A stretch of DNA of 64,000 nt from Mameliella sp. MMSF_3455 (GCF_030733205.1 NZ_JASHJL010000001.1:124001-188000), one strand, 5' to 3'. Shown: positions 26,717 to 35,863, numbered from the stretch's first letter. Numbers and translations are program-made. The notes: generated by a model not told the origin, from the sequence alone.

Positions 26717-27776
26717 AGGGCTGCCGGTCATGTGGATGCGCGGCGGCACGTCGAAGGGCGGGTACTTCCTGGCCTCGGACCTGCCCCGGGACGTGCCGAC
26801 GCGCGACGCTGTTCTGCTCGGGGTCATGGGTTCGCCCGATCCGCGCCAGATCGACGGGATGGGCGGGGCCGATCCGCTGACTTCGAAGGTCGCGGTGGTG
26901 GCGCCTTCGGCCCGTGACGGGATCGACGTGGACTACCTGTTTCTGCAGGTCTTCGTGGATCGGGCGCTGGTCACGGATGCGCAGAACTGCGGCAATATCC
27001 TGGCCGGTGTCGGACCTTTCGCCATCGAGCGCGGGCTGGTGCCGATACGCGGCGAGGAAACCCCGGTGACGATCTGGATGGAGAACAGCGGCCAGGTGGC
27101 GGTGGCGCGCGTGGCGACTCCGGGCGGGCGTGTCGTCTATTCCGGTGACGCGCGGATCGACGGGGTTCCGCGGACGGCGGCGCCGGTGCCGATTGCCTTT
27201 CGTGATACTGCCGGATCCAGTTGCGGTGCGCTGTTCCCCAGTGGTCGGGTGGCGGACGTCATCGACGGTGTCGAGGTGACACTGATCGACAACGGCATGC
27301 CCTGTGTCGTGCTGCGGGCGCCGGACCTTGGCATCGCGGGCGACGAGGCGCCGGAGGTGCTTGAGACGGATGGAACCCTGCGTGCCCGCCTGGAGGCGAT
27401 CCGACTTGCGGCGGGACCGCTGATGAATCTCGGTGACGTGGCAGAGAAATCGGTGCCCAAGATGACCATCGTCAGCGCGCCGCGCGCGGGTGGTGCGATT
27501 GCCACGCGCAGCTTCATCCCGCACCGCTGTCACAAGGCGATCGGGGTGCTGGGGGCCGTCAGCGTGGCCACCGCCTGCCTGACCGAGGGCGCCGTGGGCC
27601 ATTATCTGGCTGTCTTGCCAGCGGGCAATCCAAAGGCGCTGTCGGTGGAACACCCGACCGGCGAGATGACGGTGGTTGGTCATCTGAAGGGTGGTGAGGT
27701 GACGCGCGCCGAGGTGCTGCGGACCGCGCGCAAGTTGATGGATGGAATTATCTTTCCCAAGGAGGCCGAGGCATGA
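26709..27776 (+). CDS. galD: 4-oxalomesaconate tautomerase (PrpF family)
   Basis: A 355-residue PrpF-family isomerase. It interconverts the keto and enol tautomers of 4-oxalomesaconate before hydration by GalB. Typical blocks are [13 protein letters not shown] (residues 8-20), [14 protein letters not shown] (about 58-71), [13 protein letters not shown] (about 97-109) and [19 protein letters not shown] (about 260-278). In this family a Cys pair in a diaminopimelate-epimerase-like fold performs proton transfer; Cys98 in the NCGN motif fits. It overlaps galC and the following pseudogene's start (ATGA), so the latter was once part of the operon. Confidence 0.93.
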   Translation: MSEGLPVMWMRGGTSKGGYFLASDLPRDVPTRDAVLLGVMGSPDPRQIDGMGGADPLTSKVAVVAPSARDGIDVDYLFLQVFVDRALVTDAQNCGNILAGVGPFAIERGLVPIRGEETPVTIWMENSGQVAVARVATPGGRVVYSGDARIDGVPRTAAPVPIAFRDTAGSSCGALFPSGRVADVIDGVEVTLIDNGMPCVVLRAPDLGIAGDEAPEVLETDGTLRARLEAIRLAAGPLMNLGDVAEKSVPKMTIVSAPRAGGAIATRSFIPHRCHKAIGVLGAVSVATACLTEGAVGHYLAVLPAGNPKALSVEHPTGEMTVVGHLKGGEVTRAEVLRTARKLMDGIIFPKEAEA

Positions 27777-28294
27777 GCGAGATGACACCGGGCCATCTGC
27801 CCGTTCGCCCGTCGCCGTAGCGACCGGACCACCATCTGCCCGACGGGGCGGTGGATGCACACAAGGACCAGCAGTTCGGCCCGCGCGACCACCTTGGCTT
27901 TGCGCGCAACGTGAACGTGAAGGGCAGTGGCCACGACGCGGACAACGCCGCCATTGTCGATGCGACGCCGCAGGAGGTCTTTGAATGGATCGCGGCCAAG
28001 ATTGCGCGGTTGGGCTGGCATATCGTCGTCCATTTCGCGGGGCAGGAGCTGGTAGAGGCGGCGCCGCTGGTGCGGCGGCTGGCGGGGATCGTCGTTGTCA
28101 ATCGCATGGGGCGGCCCGATGTCACCGAGGGCGTCGAGGACACGGCCTCTCGCGCCTTCATGGATGTTTTCAAGGAATTCCTGTCCGCCAAAGTCCGGTG
28201 CGGCTGGCGAAGGCGACTCCAGCACCCGCGACCGGGGCGTTCTGGTGAGCAGGACACTGAACAACACACGCAAAGGCAGGACGGACACGCATAA
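27773..28294 (+). pseudogene. Decayed amidohydrolase resembling 2-pyrone-4,6-dicarboxylate lactonase
   Basis: The frame starts with ATGA overlapping galD but meets a stop at codon 16 (TAG at 27818-27820). Behind it the same frame continues with recognisable LigI-like pieces: LPDGAVDAHKDQQFGP where a metal-binding DAHxH motif should be, GSGHDADNAAIVDA, IARLGWHIVVHFAGQELVEA and IVVVNRMGRPDVTEGVED. The segments between these are shortened and the last third, with the catalytic Asp region, is gone. The first His-x-His is already changed (DAHKDQ). LigI opens the lactone PDC to 4-oxalomesaconate, so the gene would have fed GalB/GalD. A short product from 27851 is possible but should be inactive. 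Confidence 0.75.
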
Positions 28295-28299
28295 ACCCA

Positions 28300-28603
28300 C
28301 ACTCGGAGACCAGAAGACGAAGCGCGTCTCCGGCCGCATCGTCGACGTGGCCGGCAACCCGAGCGAAGGCGCTGCCGGTGGGTTGCTCTGTTGCATGGGC
28401 ATCACCCGATGCGGACCGGTCAGATCCATTTCAGGATCTCGAAAGACGACCACCAGCCATTCATCAGCCAGATTTACGACGGCCAGACCGAACACCACGA
28501 CATTGATGCGGGGTTCGCATTGAAGGAAAGCCTAATCGGCGACATGACCCCGGCCCAGGTGGCGCTGACACAGACCTCGTCATGCAGTTCGTTTTCCGCC
28601 TGA
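28300..28603 (+). pseudogene. Remnant of an intradiol ring-cleavage dioxygenase
   Basis: Two pieces in different frames look like catechol/hydroxyquinol 1,2-dioxygenase. The first, near 28320-28370, is RVSGRIVDVAGNPSEGA, the conserved start of the catalytic domain. The second, 28391-28560, is GQIHFRISKDDHQPFISQIY with FALKESLIGDM, the C-terminal His-x-His iron-ligand strand (here QIHF, one His missing) and the final strand. The central part with the Tyr ligands and Arg is deleted. No intact frame spans the two, so I call it a pseudogene. Together with the decayed lactonase it marks erosion of an aromatic pathway. Confidence 0.6.
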
Positions 28604-29350
28604 AACCTGCGGCGTCTGAAATGGCGGTTGCGGCCGAATGATCCTTCGCAACGCGGGCGCCCTAAGGTGCGACGTCTTCTTACCGATAGAAGGATTCTGA
28701 CATTGCGCAATCCATTGCCCAGATCGGCGACTCTCTTGCCGCGGGGGGGTGACCTGCTCCGCGAGAGGGCGATCTGCGAGATCCTTGCCCTGTGCAAAGA
28801 CAGGTTTTCCGAGGCTGGGTTCTCAACGCGGGAATTCGTGCTGGTTCGGGTGCGGCTGGAAAACGGCATCGATGCGCTGGTCAAACCGCCAAGGGTCTTG
28901 GCGCTGGGTCCGGGGGAACTGGCCCTTGGCGAATGTCAGGCAATATTCACCCGGCCCACCTCCATCAGGACGGTTTCCCGGAACAGCGCGCCCAGACGCA
29001 AGAGGTCGGGCCGCGCGGCCAGTACCTGTCGTAGATGTTCCGGATTGATCTGTTAGGTGACTCTCCTCTGCCGTTAGCGCCATTGTCGGATCTTGGCAGC
29101 GTCAAGGCGATGCTGGCCCCGGTATGGCGCGATACCGAGGGTCGCCAAGGCGCCTTGTCCGCGCTGCGAAGGGCGTTGAGCTTTCCTGGCGCATGTGGGC
29201 GGCCGACAGTCTGCCCGGCAGAGGGAATTACACATCCGATGCCGCGCCGGACGCCGTCACCAACGTCTGTGGGAGGCATTCATGCGCTGGCCTCGGGGGC
29301 GGGAAATGACAGGATCGACCGAACTCGATAGGTCGACGCAGACCATCCGC
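28604..29350. other. Stretch without a supported gene
   Basis: About 750 bases in which short frames occur on both strands but none has homology I recognise or a convincing start. On the minus strand a short run, NPEHLRQVLAARPDLLRLGA followed by LFRETVLMEVGRVNIA and a stop at about 28936, reads like the tail of a former protein, with stops just upstream of it. I consider the region decayed sequence continuous with the two pseudogenes. Confidence 0.5.
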
Positions 29351-31183
29351 TCAAAGACCGCAGGCGATCCGTTCTTCCTCTGTCAGGATATCCCCCAGAG
29401 CCTCTGCCAAGGGGCGCAGGTGTGCTCCGTAGCGGCGCCAGCGGGCGACGGAGGTGCCATAGACCGGCTCGCGGACCTGCGCCACCGAGGCCGTGTTGAC
29501 CTGCCGCGACGAGGCCGTGTGATCCAGCACGTCGGGCGACCAATTCAGCCCGAGAAAGCCCAGCACGTCGCGCGCCATTCCCTCGGGATCGGCCACCAGC
29601 GCCTCGTAGGGCACTTCGCGGACGCGGTCGGGCAACAAGGTGGTCCAGTGTTTCGTGTTCAGGTCGAACTGGCGATAGGCCTCGGCCAGGTCCGCCAGGT
29701 CAGTCGATCCCGGCTGGTTCCGGCCAAAGTTCTGCACCCAGTTCGACAGAAGGCAATCCAGCGGATGCCGCCGCATCACCAGGAAGTTCGCCTTTGGCAG
29801 CGCCAGCGCCAGCAATCCGATATAGAGCTGGTTGCCCGGCATCTTGTCGGTCACGCGGGCACTGCGCAGGCCTTCGCGATGCAGGAAAGCCTGGTATTCT
29901 TCGCCCAGCTTGGTGAAATCGTCGTCCTGCAGGCTGTCGTCCGGCGCGCGTTCTTCCATCACCGCACGCATGCGTGGGCTGGCATGAAAGGCCCGCAGCG
30001 CGGCCGGCAGTTCCCCGCCGGCCTGTACCTCTGGGTGACGTGAGAGCATCTGCTCCATCAGCGTGGTGCCCGAGCGCGGCATTCCGCAAACGAAGATCGG
30101 TTCGACGCCCGCGAGCCCGGCCGTCTCGTGGCGCTGCAAAAGCGCGGGCGTGACCAGCGCGCGCATGCGTTCGGCACGCTCTGTATTGGCCTGCCGGTCA
30201 TAGGGATACAGCTTGCGGCTCAGTCGGTTGGCTTCGGCGTAGTGGCCAAAGGCCCTGTCATGGTCGCCCAGGTCATCGCAGCCCTTGCCAAGCGCGAATT
30301 CCAGCGTGGCACCTGCCTCGTCCGGCAAGGTGTCCACCCGGTTGGCCAGTTGCTGCAACCCCTGCCATTCCGGGCTGTCGGCCCGGGTCTTGCGCAGGGT
30401 CACCAGCCGCGCCAGCGCCGAAAGCGCCATGCCCGGCATTCGAGCGGCGGTCAGGAGCGCATCGGCGGCCTCGTCCATGCGGCCCGCGGCGGCAAGGATA
30501 TTGCCAAGGTGCAGCCAGGCCTCCCCGGCCTTCGGCGCCAGTTCAATGGCCCGGCGGGCATGATGTTCGGCGGCTTCGTGGCGTTCGCGGCGATACAATG
30601 CATGGGCAAGGTTGACATGCACCGCAACCGATTGCGGATCCACCGAAAGCGCGCGGAACAGAGCATCCACCGACTGCTGGAAATTGCCGGTGCGCACATG
30701 GGCCTGGGCCAGGTTCAGGTGCAGATCCAGGACCGAGCCATCCAGCGCGATGGCGCGTTCCAACCGCGGAATGGCCCGGGCGTATTCCTGCGCCATCACC
30801 AGCGCCGCCCCCAGGTTGGCATGGGCCAGGGCGTAGTTCGGTGCCGCCTCGGCGGCGGTTTCGAAATGCGCGCGAGCCTCTTCCATGCGACCCGACTGTG
30901 CCAGCAAGGTGCCGAGATCGACCAGCACCGCCGCGTCATCGGGCTGATGGGCGACCACGTCTTCCAGCAGCTTCATCCCCGCTTCGGCATCGCCGCTGCG
31001 GGCCAGGTTCAACCCTTTGAGATGCGTCAGTCTCGGGTGGCCGGGGTATTGTTCCAACAGGCGCTCCAATGCCTCGCCCGCCTCATTGAACCGGCCGGCG
31101 TTCTGGTGGCGGGTGATGCGGGCGATTTCCTCGTTGACGGCCTCCAGGGCGGCGGCGTCGGTCGGCGCGGTGGTCGCTGTCAT
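29351..31183 (-). CDS. TPR-repeat sulfotransferase-family protein
   Basis: A 610-residue protein. The N-terminal 310 residues are tetratricopeptide repeats (about eight units, e.g. ALAHANLGAALVMAQEYARA, VAVHVNLAHALYRRERHEAA). The C-terminal 280 residues are a sulfotransferase domain with the PAPS 5'-phosphosulfate loop FVCGMPRSGTTLMEQML, the 3'-phosphate region VMRRHPLDCLLSNWVQNFG and a final WRRYGAHLRPL. Such fusions are common in marine alphaproteobacteria; the sulfate acceptor (peptide Tyr, glycan or other) is unknown. I placed the start at 31183 (MTATTAPTDAAALE) because CAGGA lies nine bases before it. It follows the Hint-domain gene on the same strand, 96 bases away. Confidence 0.88.
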   Translation of the reverse strand: MTATTAPTDAAALEAVNEEIARITRHQNAGRFNEAGEALERLLEQYPGHPRLTHLKGLNLARSGDAEAGMKLLEDVVAHQPDDAAVLVDLGTLLAQSGRMEEARAHFETAAEAAPNYALAHANLGAALVMAQEYARAIPRLERAIALDGSVLDLHLNLAQAHVRTGNFQQSVDALFRALSVDPQSVAVHVNLAHALYRRERHEAAEHHARRAIELAPKAGEAWLHLGNILAAAGRMDEAADALLTAARMPGMALSALARLVTLRKTRADSPEWQGLQQLANRVDTLPDEAGATLEFALGKGCDDLGDHDRAFGHYAEANRLSRKLYPYDRQANTERAERMRALVTPALLQRHETAGLAGVEPIFVCGMPRSGTTLMEQMLSRHPEVQAGGELPAALRAFHASPRMRAVMEERAPDDSLQDDDFTKLGEEYQAFLHREGLRSARVTDKMPGNQLYIGLLALALPKANFLVMRRHPLDCLLSNWVQNFGRNQPGSTDLADLAEAYRQFDLNTKHWTTLLPDRVREVPYEALVADPEGMARDVLGFLGLNWSPDVLDHTASSRQVNTASVAQVREPVYGTSVARWRRYGAHLRPLAEALGDILTEEERIACGL

Positions 31184-31279
31184 GGCTGGCATTCCTGTTG
31201 GGGGGCGGAAAAGGGCAAGACGGCCCGGGATGTCACTCCGCGGGCCGCCTGTTTCATGCACGTCGAAAAAGTGGGCCGA

Positions 31280-32314
31280 TCAGGCGGCGCGAACGGTGAG
31301 GCCAAGCGCCTCGGCGCGCTGTGCCAGCGTTTCGCGGATCGCCGGTGGCAGGTGACGCGCGGCAGAGATCCGGGGGGCGGCCATTTCCGGGATCGCCGGC
31401 GCAGCAAGGCGTTCCGCACCGTTGGCGAACCCGTCGCGACCGATGAAATCGACATAGGTTTCCGCGGCGCAGCCCTCGGCCAGCAGGAGTTCATGGGTGC
31501 CGGTCTCGACGTGGAAATAGGTGAAACCCTCGCTCGGCATACGCGCTTCGCGTGTCACGGTTGTGCCGTTGATCAGGGCAGAGGCATTCACGAGGTAGCC
31601 GTCGATGCCGATGGCGTGGTCGGGAGAGACCAGCAGGTCGCGCGCGGGCACATTGTCGGCCAGCGCACCGGCGCGGATTCGGATCGGGTTTGTCTTTGCC
31701 GGGTTCGACAGGGTCGTATCGATGGGCTGACGGCCCAGCCATTCCACGGTGGTGGTGCCACCATCGGCGGTCCGCACCACGTCCCCGGCCTGCAGCTCCT
31801 CGACCGCCTTTTCGCCCTCGGGCGTGGCGATTTTTGTCCCCTCGAGGAAGCACAGCAGCGTGGCGTCCAGCCGATCGATGGTCAGGATGCCCCCAGCAGA
31901 GTTCGGGGTAAACCGGATCTCGTTAAAGACGGTGGACGTGGAGCCAAGATCGATGACCTGCCCTGTGGTCACATTGGTGAACTGCGCATTATCGGCGGCG
32001 TTCGAGGCGACAAAGGTGACATCCCAGTTGCCAAGCACGAAGGTCCCGATTTCCAACTGCAAGCCGTTGCCCGCGAAGAACGAGCCGCTGGGATTCCCGG
32101 CAGTCACATCAAGGGTAAAGGGCTGTGCAAGGTTGTTCCCGGTAAGCGAGATGTAACCGTCCGCGCCCAGGTTCGGAAATTGGATGATACTCGTGTCTGC
32201 CCCGTTGCCCGAGGTGCTGAGTGTGAAATTCACGCCTTCGTCGGTCAGGTTGAGCGATGCGGTTGCGCCCGTAGCGGCCCCTGTCGCCCCGAAGTCGAAT
32301 TCGAATTCCGCCAT
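31280..32314 (-). CDS. Hint-domain (hedgehog/intein-like) protein
   Basis: A 344-residue protein with no signal peptide. Residues 1-150 are a beta-rich, Gly/Asn/Thr-rich domain reminiscent of secreted RTX-associated modules. From Cys155 (LLCFLEGTKIATPEG) begins a Hint_2 domain with the autoprocessing block GDVVRTADGGTTTVEWLGRQ and RDLLVSPDHAIGIDGYLVNA, ending near residue 290. Hint domains cleave peptide bonds by N-S acyl shift at the first Cys, so the N-terminal part may be released or esterified. Roseobacters carry many such proteins, usually exported by type I systems. The partner is unknown; the sulfotransferase lies downstream. Confidence 0.88.
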   Translation of the reverse strand: MAEFEFDFGATGAATGATASLNLTDEGVNFTLSTSGNGADTSIIQFPNLGADGYISLTGNNLAQPFTLDVTAGNPSGSFFAGNGLQLEIGTFVLGNWDVTFVASNAADNAQFTNVTTGQVIDLGSTSTVFNEIRFTPNSAGGILTIDRLDATLLCFLEGTKIATPEGEKAVEELQAGDVVRTADGGTTTVEWLGRQPIDTTLSNPAKTNPIRIRAGALADNVPARDLLVSPDHAIGIDGYLVNASALINGTTVTREARMPSEGFTYFHVETGTHELLLAEGCAAETYVDFIGRDGFANGAERLAAPAIPEMAAPRISAARHLPPAIRETLAQRAEALGLTVRAA

Positions 32315-32462
32315 GATTTCCGCCCTTTGTTTCGCGCCAAATTTTCAAGAGTTTCTAGAATACCTGTCAGTTGAGTCATATGCGGTCCCACATCACTTGA
32401 AAAGCCCCCATAAGGTTGCAAGAACGGTGACGAAGTCGCCTGTTGCCCGGAGTCTGTGCCGA

Positions 32463-32759
32463 ATGGACATTGCCACGCTGTCGCCCGAGAGTTTCGAGCC
32501 GCTGATCGGAGAGCCGATTACCGTGACCACCTCCGAAGGTCCGCTGCCGCTGCGCATCACGCGTGTCCAATCCACGGGAGATGCCCCCGAAGAGGGAATG
32601 CGCGCGCCGTTCACGCTGACCCTTGTCGGGCCGTTGTCGCCGATCCTCGAGCAGGGAACTTGGCCGATGTCGCTGCCGGGGCTCGGAGAGACGGCCCTGT
32701 TCCTGTCTCCCTTCGCGCAGGTCGGAGACGAGACGCGCTATCAGATCAGCTTCAGCTAG
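32463..32759 (+). CDS. DUF6916-like small protein
   Basis: A 98-residue protein starting MDIATLSPESFEPLIGEPIT after GGAG at 32449. The pattern PLIGE-x-ITV-x-T at the start, RITRVQSTG in the middle and LFLSPFAQVGDETRYQISFS at the end is the small beta-barrel family DUF6916, found beside phage-tail-collar proteins. The C-terminal part of the Tat-signal protein at 33244-33729 shows the same pattern, so the two are paralogues. It converges on the GNAT gene with a four-base overlap. Function is unknown. Confidence 0.7.
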   Translation: MDIATLSPESFEPLIGEPITVTTSEGPLPLRITRVQSTGDAPEEGMRAPFTLTLVGPLSPILEQGTWPMSLPGLGETALFLSPFAQVGDETRYQISFS

Positions 32760-33241
32760 GGCCTGGCCGTGGAAGGCCAGCACATCGCGAGGTGCGCCCC
32801 GAGGTCTTTGACCGCAACAAAGCCCAACCTGTCGTACAGCGCTCGGGCGCGGGTGTTTCTGTGTTCGACGCTCAATTTCAGCGGCAGGCCAGCGGTTCGG
32901 GCCTCTTGCTGGAGGTTGCGCAAGAGGTGGCTGCCGATGCCCCGGCCACGGGACGCGGCCAACAGCGACAGGTCGATGGCGACGAATTCGTCCGTGCCGC
33001 GCAGAACCCGAATTTGTCCGACGGGTGTATCGCGGTGCAAAATGATGTCCCAGTGGTGACCGGGAAAGCCCCGTTCGTAGGATTGTGCCTGTGCGTCGAA
33101 CTGCATTACCAGCATCTGGGTCAATGCCGCGGGCGGCAAGGGCAGGGCGGCGAGGTCGTCGCGTGTTTCCCTGTAGAGGCTGATGAGAAAGGCCCGGTCC
33201 GCCTCGCGGACCGGGCGCAATCCCGGACGTTGCGAAACCAC
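32756..33241 (-). CDS. GNAT-family N-acetyltransferase
   Basis: A 161-residue acetyltransferase. The acetyl-CoA pyrophosphate loop is SRGRGIGSHLLRNLQQEA (motif A, about residues 99-116), and motif B is LSVEHRNTRARALYDRLGFV. It probably acetylates a small molecule or protein N-terminus; substrate unknown. The gene starts two bases after the stop of the Tat-signal DUF6916-like gene on the same strand, so it is the last member of a minus-strand unit: tail-collar, DUF6916-like, GNAT. Confidence 0.9.
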   Translation of the reverse strand: MVSQRPGLRPVREADRAFLISLYRETRDDLAALPLPPAALTQMLVMQFDAQAQSYERGFPGHHWDIILHRDTPVGQIRVLRGTDEFVAIDLSLLAASRGRGIGSHLLRNLQQEARTAGLPLKLSVEHRNTRARALYDRLGFVAVKDLGAHLAMCWPSTARP

Positions 33242-33243
33242 GC

Positions 33244-33729
33244 TCAGTTCAGCACGATCTCGATGTCGGCACCGCCCGAGCGGCGCGGCACGGCGGTCAT
33301 GTAGAGGTCGGCCGCGCCCATACGCGGATGCCAGACCCGATGCAGCCCGTCACCATCGGCCACCAGGGGGGCGCTGTCGGGACTGTCGAAGATCGCGGTC
33401 ACGCTTTCGCGGCGGGGCAGGTGGGCGGGGCGATCCATTCCCGAATGACCGGCTTCGACCGCCTTGAGCCGCAGCACCATGTCTCCATGCCGGGGCGTCG
33501 AGACCCGGAACCTGTCACCGACCAGCGGCCTCAGCTCCTCGGCGGTGGCGTCGTGCCAGCGCGGTGGGCGCAGCGCGTCGGCGGCCCGTTCTGCCGGTCC
33601 GCCATGCAAGGCGTCGGGCGCGGCTGCGTCCCCGCGTGCAAGCGCCGCCCCCGGCAGGGCAGCCAGCCCCGCAAGCGCGGCCTTGCCCGCAAGCACGGCC
33701 CGGCGCGACACTGTCAACAGAACACTCAT
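33244..33729 (-). CDS. Tat-signal DUF6916-like protein
   Basis: A 161-residue protein. Residues 1-32 look like a twin-arginine or similar export signal (MSVLLTVSRRAVLAGKAALA, then small hydrophobics ending ALARG), with S-R-R-A in place of the full S-R-R-x-F-L-K. The mature part is a DUF6916-type beta domain (LRPLVGDRFRVSTPRHGDMV, HPRMGAADLYMTAVPRR, DIEIVLN). Its 98-residue paralogue lies at 32463-32759 on the other strand. The gene lies between a tail-collar gene 29 bases upstream and a GNAT gene two bases downstream. Function unknown. Confidence 0.7.
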   Translation of the reverse strand: MSVLLTVSRRAVLAGKAALAGLAALPGAALARGDAAAPDALHGGPAERAADALRPPRWHDATAEELRPLVGDRFRVSTPRHGDMVLRLKAVEAGHSGMDRPAHLPRRESVTAIFDSPDSAPLVADGDGLHRVWHPRMGAADLYMTAVPRRSGGADIEIVLN

Positions 33730-33758
33730 GGCGTTCTCCTTTCTGGTCCGGCCGGGTA

Positions 33759-34301
33759 TCAGCTACGCGACGGGAAGATGCCCTGCAGCGCGATGATGTA
33801 GTTGATCGCGAGATAGGGGTTCATGATGTCAAAGGACTGCTGGCCGCCGGTGTTCTGCACTTCGACCGCCACGGCGGCGGGATCCATGGTGACGTCTTCG
33901 ACCGGCGAATTCGGTCGGAAGATGTTCGAGCCTGCGGCGAGGATGTTGCCGGACGGATCTGGAAGCGATCCGTTGCGGCTCTCGGCGCGCATCTGGGCCG
34001 TGGCCGTGTGGTTGTGCGAGGGCAAGTTGTTGATGGTCAGCGTCCGACTCTCGGCGCCGCCTCTCTCTCCCTCGCGATAGAAGGAAAGCCCGGCCCCCTG
34101 ACGCGGCCCGATCGGCATCCGGCCACGCAGGTCGGGCAGGGCGAATGTCGTCCGGCCGTCACCGCCGTAGATGGTTCCCAAGAGGGAGAAAAGCGCGCTG
34201 TACTGGCTGATCGGCAGCAACTGCCCGTCGCAGAATGCCCATCCGCGCGGCGCGAAGTTCCCCGCGAAAATCGTGACCTGTCCGAGAAATGGGTCTGCCA
34301 T
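33759..34301 (-). CDS. Phage tail collar domain protein (microcystin-dependent-protein-like)
   Basis: A 180-residue protein of the tail-collar family often named microcystin-dependent protein. Marks are FAPRGWAFCDGQLLPISQYS, LFSLLGTIYGGDGRTTFALP, DLRGRMPIGPRQG, NNLPSHNHTAT and the C-terminal MNPYLAINYIIALQGIFPSR. No other phage structural genes are nearby, so this is not a prophage. Such proteins recur in bacterial genomes with DUF6916 proteins and may be host-domesticated adhesins. It is first in the minus-strand unit. Confidence 0.9.
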   Translation of the reverse strand: MADPFLGQVTIFAGNFAPRGWAFCDGQLLPISQYSALFSLLGTIYGGDGRTTFALPDLRGRMPIGPRQGAGLSFYREGERGGAESRTLTINNLPSHNHTATAQMRAESRNGSLPDPSGNILAAGSNIFRPNSPVEDVTMDPAAVAVEVQNTGGQQSFDIMNPYLAINYIIALQGIFPSRS

Positions 34302-34672
34302 GAGATGTCTTCCTGTTTCCGATTTTGATTACAATTGGTTGAAACACTAGGGGTGATTGCAACCGCGTGTAAAGAACTAACCAAGCGCGGTCCGGCGGTC
34401 CTACCAGTGCGCAGTGTTCCGGAAACTTGCGTGTCGCGGAACCTGACAAAGCTCCGACAGTCGCCAGACCCAAGCCGGCGGGTTTTCTTCCGGCCTTTCG
34501 ACAATCGCTTGACCTTCGATACGCCAGAGTGATCACCGCGCAATCTGAAGGCAGCCGGTGGCGTCTGCGCGCCGACCGCCGTTGCGCTGGCTTGCTGCCG
34601 CGAGATCGAGGCATGAGAAGCAGCCGCCGGCGCCATCTTCGATCAAGCCGTTGATGCCTGGGGATCAAGCGA
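34302..34672. other. Intergenic region without a supported gene
   Basis: About 370 bases between the tail-collar start and the end of the BenE-like gene. The AT-rich part at 34318-34380 is the probable promoter of the minus-strand tail-collar unit. Remaining frames are short and show no homology or starts I trust. Confidence 0.5.
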
Positions 34673-35863
34673 TCACTCTCGGGTGGTCTGTTCCCGATTG
34701 ACCAGCGCCTTCAGGCCCCAGATTGCCACGCCCGCAAGAACACCCCAGAACGCGCCGCTGATCCCCAGCAGGGACATCCCGCTTCCGGCGATCAGGAAGG
34801 TCAGGGCAGGGGCCTCCAGCTGGTCCGCGCGGGCAAACGCGGCGGTTGTCGCGGCGACAAAGGCCGGGATCAGCGCCAGCCCGGCAACGGCCGTGATGAC
34901 CTCTGTCGGGGCCAGGCTGGCCAGCGCGGTGATCGCTGTCGCGGCAAAGGCAAGGGCGACATAGCAGACGCCCGAGACGATGGCGGACCAGTACCGACCC
35001 GCCGGGTCGTGTCCGGCGTCCTCTCCGGCCATCATCGAGGCGGTGATCGCGGACATGTTGACCGGGATCGCGCCGAAGGGGGCGATGAGCAGGCTGACGA
35101 TGCCGGTGCTCCGCAGCAGGAAGGGGCGATTGACGCCATAGCCGTTCAGCTCGAGCACCGCGAACCCCGGAATGTTCTGCCCGGCCATCGTGATCAGATA
35201 GAGCGGCAAGGCCACCGAGATCGCCGATTGCAGAGAGAAGCTGGGCGGAACGATATCGAGGACGGGACCCCAGCTGACAGGCGCTGCGTCGGGACGCGCC
35301 GATGGGTCGACCGACAGCAAGAGTACCAGAACGAAGACGACCACAGCCAGGGGCATCGCGGCCATGCGGTTCCAGGCCAGGCCCGCGACCCAGGCCACGA
35401 CGATCGGCAGGACCAGAAGAGGCATGTTCCCGATCGCAAGCGCGGGGGCAAGGCAGAGTTTCAGGAGAACCCCGGCCAGCAGCGCGCTCGCGATCGGCTT
35501 GGGGATCGCGGCGACAGCGCGGCCCAGGCTGGGAACGATACCTGTCAGCACGATCAGCGCGGCGCAGATGATCAGGGCGCCCACCGCCTCGCCGAAGCCT
35601 CCGGCGAGCATGGTCGTGGCGGCCAGGAATGCGGCCCCGGGCGTCGACCATGCCACGGCGGCGGGGGTGCGGGTGACAATCGGCAACCAGATGCTGCAGA
35701 TCCCCATGCCGATGGTGGCAAAGAACAGGCCCGTGGCCGCCTGGGTGTCCGAGGCGCCCATCGCCGTCAGCCCGGCCAGAACGATCGCAAAAGAGGCCGC
35801 GTAGCCGACGAAGGCAGCCAACACGCCCATGTTGAGTGCCGAAAACGAAAAGTCCTTGATCAT
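34673..35863 (-). CDS. BenE-family (benzoate/H+ symporter-like) transporter
   Basis: A 396-residue integral membrane protein with about 11-12 helices. It starts MIKDFSFSALNMGVLAAFVG, the usual N-terminus of BenE proteins. Typical blocks include RTPAAVAWSTPGAAFLAATT, the pore-like helix GIVPSLGRAVAAIPKPIASA, and ITMAGQNIPGFAVLELNGYG. BenE imports benzoate in Acinetobacter, but most family members are untested. A start four codons upstream (35875) is possible. The gene stands alone and is divergent from the ABC importer across 500 bases. The presence of an aromatic-acid transporter agrees with the galBCD genes at 24-28 kb, though they are not linked. Confidence 0.88.
   Translation of the reverse strand: MIKDFSFSALNMGVLAAFVGYAASFAIVLAGLTAMGASDTQAATGLFFATIGMGICSIWLPIVTRTPAAVAWSTPGAAFLAATTMLAGGFGEAVGALIICAALIVLTGIVPSLGRAVAAIPKPIASALLAGVLLKLCLAPALAIGNMPLLVLPIVVAWVAGLAWNRMAAMPLAVVVFVLVLLLSVDPSARPDAAPVSWGPVLDIVPPSFSLQSAISVALPLYLITMAGQNIPGFAVLELNGYGVNRPFLLRSTGIVSLLIAPFGAIPVNMSAITASMMAGEDAGHDPAGRYWSAIVSGVCYVALAFAATAITALASLAPTEVITAVAGLALIPAFVAATTAAFARADQLEAPALTFLIAGSGMSLLGISGAFWGVLAGVAIWGLKALVNREQTTRE

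Noticed and set aside
28628-29056. 142-codon plus-strand frame in the gene-poor stretch
   Set aside because: No recognised motif, no ribosome site, and the region is adjacent to pseudogenes, so I treat it as decayed sequence.
33759-34301. Prophage suggested by the tail-collar protein
   Set aside because: No capsid, terminase, integrase or other tail genes are present in the window; the gene occurs with host-type DUF6916 proteins.
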